Shown here piece after piece: positions 60,130 through 64,000 of a stretch of DNA of 64,000 bases. The notes beneath the pieces were generated by a model, which saw nothing but the letters and a program-made list of their open reading frames with translations, had not been told where the DNA came from and made no database searches. Every line of letters begins with the position of its first letter. Position 1 is the stretch's first letter. The DNA is from Helicostylum pulchrum. Its lineage: Eukaryota; Mucoromycota; Mucoromycetes; Mucorales; Mucoraceae. Position numbers and translations under genes: made by a program. The stretch lies in contig JAIXMO010000051.1 in NCBI GenBank assembly GCA_025677825.1, positions 1 to 64,000 on the forward strand, read 5' to 3'.

Positions 60130-61191
60130 TTAGTTTTGTAATTGCGCGACAATCCACTTATTGTCCTTTAAATCTTGATAATTTAGCTGATCAAAGACAG
60201 TTTTAGTTGTTGTATGCAAGGGTTCTTTTGCAAGGAGTTTTGTATTAAAAGCGAGCTGAATGGTAGACTTCGTGTGTAGATCTGGCGATCCGTAACAGAC
60301 TACAGCTATAGTCTGTGTATCTAAAGAGCTCAAGTGAAAGTTCCAAGATGTCAAGTCTTTACCATCTAATTTCAATATAATCTTTTTGTGGTTATTTAGT
60401 ATATAAACTTCTTTCCACGTAAACAAACATGTACCTGATCATCTTCATTTCTAAAGTCAAGTTTAGCTAAATCCAATGAAAGACCGACCCCAATTGCTTT
60501 AATGTAACTTTCTTTACACGCCCATAATTCGTAAAACGTTCTTAACTGTAATTCTTGATCCTCGTTACTTTTAATCAATTCTAATTCTTGCTGCGTAAGC
60601 TATACATACACACATATTTAGAAAAAAAACAGATATCTTTTTTTTTTTCACGATCATTTATTTACCTGTGCAAGAAAACTTTTAATAAACTCATCGATCG
60701 AAATTGATTTGGGGCGATCGATAATCACAGTATCCACACCAATCTGTAAACCCCTTTCCTTTGTTGCACCAAAAATAACCCAACTTCCTTCATGTGATGT
60801 ATTAAAATTAATCTCTTCATTTTTCTATAAGCTCATTTTTAATATAATTTTTTTTTTTCTTTCTTGTGTGAAATGTAGTGCGTTTACCAAAATTGGTTTT
60901 CCTTTAGGTAATCTATCAAATTGTAATGAATGCCAGGGTACTTGTAACCTTTGAGAAAAGTAATGACGACGTAATAAAAGACTAGTTAATGCCAACTGTT
61001 GATCTCGTTCATACTTGAATCGTGTAACTAATGAATGTTCATGGTGTGGTAACCAACTTAGAGCTGTTTTAAACTAATAAAATTTGTTAAAAAAAGGGGG
61101 GAGGGACCTTTCTTTTAGCACAAGTTGGGGTGCAGTTAAAAACCTTTTCTCCTTCAAAAGCGTCTTTCGTGTTAAAAGCCAACAAGTCCAT
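60130..61191 (-). CDS. 4'-phosphopantetheinyl transferase, Sfp/Lys5 type
   Basis: Five exons (61191-61144, 61073-60888, 60824-60666, 60599-60435, 60381-60130) give 269 aa. Family motifs appear in order: RFKYERDQQLALTSLLLRR, FNTSHEGSWVIFGA, the Mg-binding IGVDTV and FYELWACKESYIKAIGVGL. The enzyme moves phosphopantetheine from CoA to carrier-protein serines, activating fatty-acid synthase, alpha-aminoadipate reductase (lysine synthesis) and any polyketide or peptide synthetases. The first donor (GTTTTT) is not consensus; an alternative with a longer exon 1 would add 8 residues. The last intron was placed by frame and an acceptor at 60382. Confidence 0.88.
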
Positions 61192-61269
61192 ATAATTTTC
61201 CAAGTAAAAAAAAAAAAAAAAGAAGAGAGAAAAATGAATACGCGCGGAAGGGGAGGGAATAATTTATTT

Positions 61270-62320
61270 TTAAACTCTGTAAACAAATGTCACTTTTTGA
61301 GGATCATTTTCAATAAAAGTAACTTGCAAAGTAACCAAATCTACTTGACTCTGATCTGAAAAGTAATACCCTTTTGACTGATTCGGCGTAATGACAACCG
61401 GCATTTTACCGTACCTAATATGCGAATCATAAATCGTCAGCCTACCATCTTCGCGTACACTTTGCAACTGTTTCACGTGATTTTCAATCTCGATTTGATT
61501 CTGATAGTCAAACCCCACCCAACACGCAATGGAATCCTTCTTTTCCGCCGAAAACAAACGAAAGACCCATACCCTCGCCAGATTAGTAATCTTTTGTTTT
61601 TCAGGAGACAGTTGAAAGGAAATGGGTGAAGCACAAATAGATAGCTGCCTGATGATTTCCTTTTGCTGTTGTGCATCTAATACATCCCCTAACACTTCAT
61701 TGTCTGTAGCAGTAATCATTTGAATAAGGGGTTTTTTGTTCTGGAGTACTACTTTTAGCTTATTGGAAACTACTAGGCCAATCATTTTAAACCATTTGGG
61801 TTTCTTTATAGGTTGTTGTTGGTGGTAGTTCATTGCCGGTGGTGGTGTATCTGTTGAGATCAGTTCTGAGTTTATCAGTGTATTGATTCTGGTATTTGCG
61901 TCCTCTTCTTCTTCTTCATCATTGTCATGTTCATCTGCATGAATAAGGGTGTCTTCTCCTGCACTGCTATTATCTATGTACACTTCATCAGAAGTACTAT
62001 CTCTCCTAGTTTCGTCATCAGGATACTATTTACTACATTGATCAGTACATTTAATGCTTACGTGTTTTTTTTACACTTACTTTTTGCTTCTTTTGTATCG
62101 GTGCATAATATCGATCCGGTGATAAGACTCTGGTGGAGTCATTATACTCCGTATAAGAAGAAGGCTCTTGATAATTATCATAATAATGTGATGATGGAAT
62201 ATAATCATTACTACGTTCTTTTCTTGGTTTTACCCTCCTATTACTATAACGAGGTGACTCAGTATAATACTCTTCACCGCGATACATGACATCTTGTCCA
62301 TAATGATTATAATAATCCAT
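61270..62320 (-). CDS. Uncharacterised protein
   Basis: Two exons (62320-62081 and 62025-61270) give 331 aa. I do not recognise the family. The N-terminus is Tyr/Asp/Ser-rich and disordered (MDYYNHYGQDVMYRGEEYY), followed by an acidic run (DEEEEEDA). The C-terminal ~220 residues look folded, with mixed hydrophobic strands: WFKMIGLVVSNKLKVVLQNK, LARVWVFRLFSAEKKDSIAC and VDLVTLQVTFIENDPQKV. This pattern could be a beta-rich interaction domain. No signal peptide or membrane helix is present. The frame is continuous and the splice is clean, so it is probably a real conserved fungal gene. Confidence 0.7.
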
Positions 62321-62432
62321 TTTTATAGGTTATGTTAAAAAAGAAGAAGAATGGTTTTTATTAAAAATAAACAACTATATATATACTATGGACTTTTTTT
62401 TTCTGTGGGACCATAAAAAGTAGTTACTTTGT

Positions 62433-62767
62433 TTACATTATTACACAATTGGTACTATAGTCATGAAATAATTCATCTTGTTTCCTTGGGTTAAGGAAAT
62501 TGGGCTCAAGCATATACACATTTTCTTTACTGGTGGTGAAGACAGCGTCTGTAAAACCTGCTGCATCTTCCACTTTATCAAATGTCATATTAATCGTCGC
62601 TAAAAAAATAAAAAAATAAGTACAGTGGTACAAAAAAAAACAAAAAACTTTATTTTCTTACTTTGTTTTGCGTTGTGCTGTTTTGCAACGGATGCGATCT
62701 CTGGGTATTGGATTTCAAGCGCGTTAGTGTAATTGAACTCTTTATCTGTATAAGGGTACATATTCAT
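62433..62767 (-). CDS. Small CaaX-box protein of unknown function
   Basis: Two exons (62767-62662 and 62599-62433) give 90 aa. The protein ends in CVIM, a strong farnesylation CaaX box. The rest is hydrophilic, with no Ras-type nucleotide motifs and no Ggl helix typical of G-gamma subunits. The initiator is MNMYPYTDKEFNYTNA; the second Met two codons later is an alternative. The 62-nt intron has GTAAG and a T-rich acceptor. It is presumably anchored to membranes by prenylation. Its small size makes it easy to miss in annotation. Confidence 0.65.
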
Positions 62768-63115
62768 TTTACAAGTGTATATCTTTTTTTTGTACTGGTG
62801 ATGAATGGGGGGTTTTTTTTTTAAAAAAAAGGTGCTTTGTTATATATATACACACAAGGGCTCATTATTAAACCATATTCCTAAATTTGGAATACACTCC
62901 AAACAAAAACAAACACATTTTTTTTTTTTTTTTTGATACGTAAAAAAGATGAATAGCTAAATAAGGGAAGTAAAAATAACATCAAAGACTTCCGAAGTGT
63001 GCGATTTTTTTTAAAAACGGAAATTCTCCGTATAATCGGTATAATAAAAAAAACAAGTTTGGGAAGGGTTCTTTTATAACTTTTTTTCCCTCTCCCTCTC
63101 TCTCTCTTTCTTATT
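62768..63115. promoter_or_regulatory. Divergent promoter region
   Basis: 348 bp between the CaaX gene (-) and the membrane-protein gene (+). It has a T10/A8 palindrome at 62813-62830 and a CT-rich run just before the plus-strand start. No gene was seen. Confidence 0.5.
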
Positions 63116-64000
63116 ATGAGTCAAGAAACAGATAAAATAGATAAAGTACCAAAAAGCAGTAGTAGACCGGAAGAAAGTAAACAATGGGAATCATTTTTTG
63201 ATCCACAATATACGTTTGGATCATTTCAAAGCGGTATTAGTAAACCCGATGAATTCAAAGAAAAATGGCATACGGCAACAAGCGACAATATACCAAGTAG
63301 TGGCACCAGCCCAAGGTTACCCAACCTAAAGCAACTACAACAACATATCAATACCATCGACGCACAAGACGACACGTACAAAATCCTACCGCGCCCTTTT
63401 CCCTCATACAATAAAAACACCGAACCGACTTTATGTAAAGATAGACTACAGTTATTAAATATCATTCAAACGATTGGATTTAATAAAGAAAAAGATATAA
63501 CCCAGAGCGATCTGTCTACCACCGCACGATTACAATTACAGTGGAAGCAAAAGACAGATCAAATAAAACAAGACATCTTATTGGAGGACTCTAAAGGTTT
63601 GACAAAGGAGCTTGATCGTTTATCCACAGACGATTTAAGTTTAGACGACATGTATCAAAACATTTCATTTTCTCAATCTAAAAATTCGGTTATTATTGAA
63701 GGAGAAGAGGAAGAAAATGTTGTTCAAAGAAGACGAAGGAATAGAGTTTCTTTTCTGTATTTTGCGTTTGGATTTATGTTTCCGCCGCTATGGTTCATTG
63801 GTGCACTGTACGTACCAAAGCACGATCAGACCGAAGAGAGTAAAGATATCGATAAAAAGTGGAAGGTGTACTCAAGGAACGCGTTTTTTATGTTTCTGTT
63901 ACTGCTGGTAATTATATCCGTCTTGATCCTTATCTTAAAACCAGAGACCATAGGGTTTAGAAATAGTTTAGAAGGTGGCTATAATGCCGATAGAGTAGTC
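63116..64000 (+). CDS. Predicted membrane protein, truncated by the window edge
   Basis: An open frame of 295 codons from the ATG at 63116 runs to the end of the window without a stop. Residues 1-210 are hydrophilic and probably disordered or cytosolic (acidic EGEEEEN just before the membrane part). Then a basic RRRRNRV leads into a hydrophobic segment (FLYFAFGFMFPPLWFIGALY) and, after a charged loop, a second one (FFMFLLLLVIISVLILIL). The FPPLWFIGA motif recalls a conserved fungal hypothetical family whose function I do not know. The C-terminus is missing from this window. Confidence 0.75.
   Translation, partial: MSQETDKIDKVPKSSSRPEESKQWESFFDPQYTFGSFQSGISKPDEFKEKWHTATSDNIPSSGTSPRLPNLKQLQQHINTIDAQDDTYKILPRPFPSYNKNTEPTLCKDRLQLLNIIQTIGFNKEKDITQSDLSTTARLQLQWKQKTDQIKQDILLEDSKGLTKELDRLSTDDLSLDDMYQNISFSQSKNSVIIEGEEEENVVQRRRRNRVSFLYFAFGFMFPPLWFIGALYVPKHDQTEESKDIDKKWKVYSRNAFFMFLLLLVIISVLILILKPETIGFRNSLEGGYNADRVV

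Noticed and set aside
1..64000. tRNA, rRNA and CRISPR features
   Set aside because: Reading for tRNA B-box-like motifs (GGTTCRA-type) with matching acceptor stems found none. No rRNA-like stretch and no regularly spaced direct repeats with unique spacers were seen. A tRNAscan or Rfam run would be decisive.

Overview
The window is nuclear DNA of a filamentous fungus, most likely an early-diverging one of the Mucorales type. It is very AT-rich, with long poly(A)/poly(T) tracts between genes. Genes carry short introns of about 50-200 nt with gtaagt-like donors and occasional CTAAC/CTAAT-like branch sites. Several proteins have long polyglutamine runs. The protein families (Ssd1, WC-2-like PAS/GATA, Zn2Cys6 regulator, Bye1-like PHD/TFIIS/SPOC, ELL, Med15, Ase1) are fungal or pan-eukaryotic. 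The species assignment is inference. I rebuilt the gene models by hand from reading frame and splice signals; for most spliced genes the exon lengths sum to a whole number of codons.

Layout. 1-3.5 kb: AT-rich, no convincing gene. 3.6-7.3 kb: secreted kelch-like protein (+) and a WC-2-like PAS/GATA factor (-). 7.3-12.8 kb: gene desert with homopolymers, a short tandem repeat and a possible miniature transposon. 12.8-19.0 kb: glycyl-tRNA synthetase (+) converging on the Ssd1 translational regulator (-). 20.7-25.1 kb: two RING/coiled-coil paralogues arranged head to head. 25.4-33.9 kb: Zn2Cys6 factor (+), Ase1/PRC1 microtubule bundler (+), cytochrome b5 (-), ELL elongation factor (+). 34.9-39.6 kb: CCCH finger protein, polyQ orphan, small double-psi-barrel protein and aminotransferase (all -). 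39.6-43.2 kb: degraded and duplicated DNA next to a sideroflexin gene (-). 43.6-54.3 kb: Med15 (-), PH-domain protein (-), Bye1-like factor (-). 54.5-56.2 kb: methylthioribose-1-phosphate isomerase (+) converging on ribosomal protein eS28 (-). 56.2-58.6 kb: repeats and a decayed copy of the Zn2Cys6 gene's 3' end. 59-62.8 kb: UBTD-like protein, Sfp-type phosphopantetheinyl transferase, an orphan and a small CaaX protein (all -). 63.1 kb to the edge: a membrane protein (+), cut by the window.

The genes form no pathway cluster; most are housekeeping genes in a compact arrangement. The unusual content is structural. There is a head-to-head RING pair that keeps an identical 89-nt first exon. A truncated sideroflexin copy carries a clean ~70-bp internal inversion, and the duplicated segment is bounded on one side by transposon-like inverted repeats. 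A partial transcription-factor copy lies 30 kb from its parent. Dispersed TA-flanked terminal-repeat fragments resemble pogo/Tc1 ends. No previously undescribed multi-gene system is evident; the RING pair and the small CaaX protein are the best candidates for new biology.
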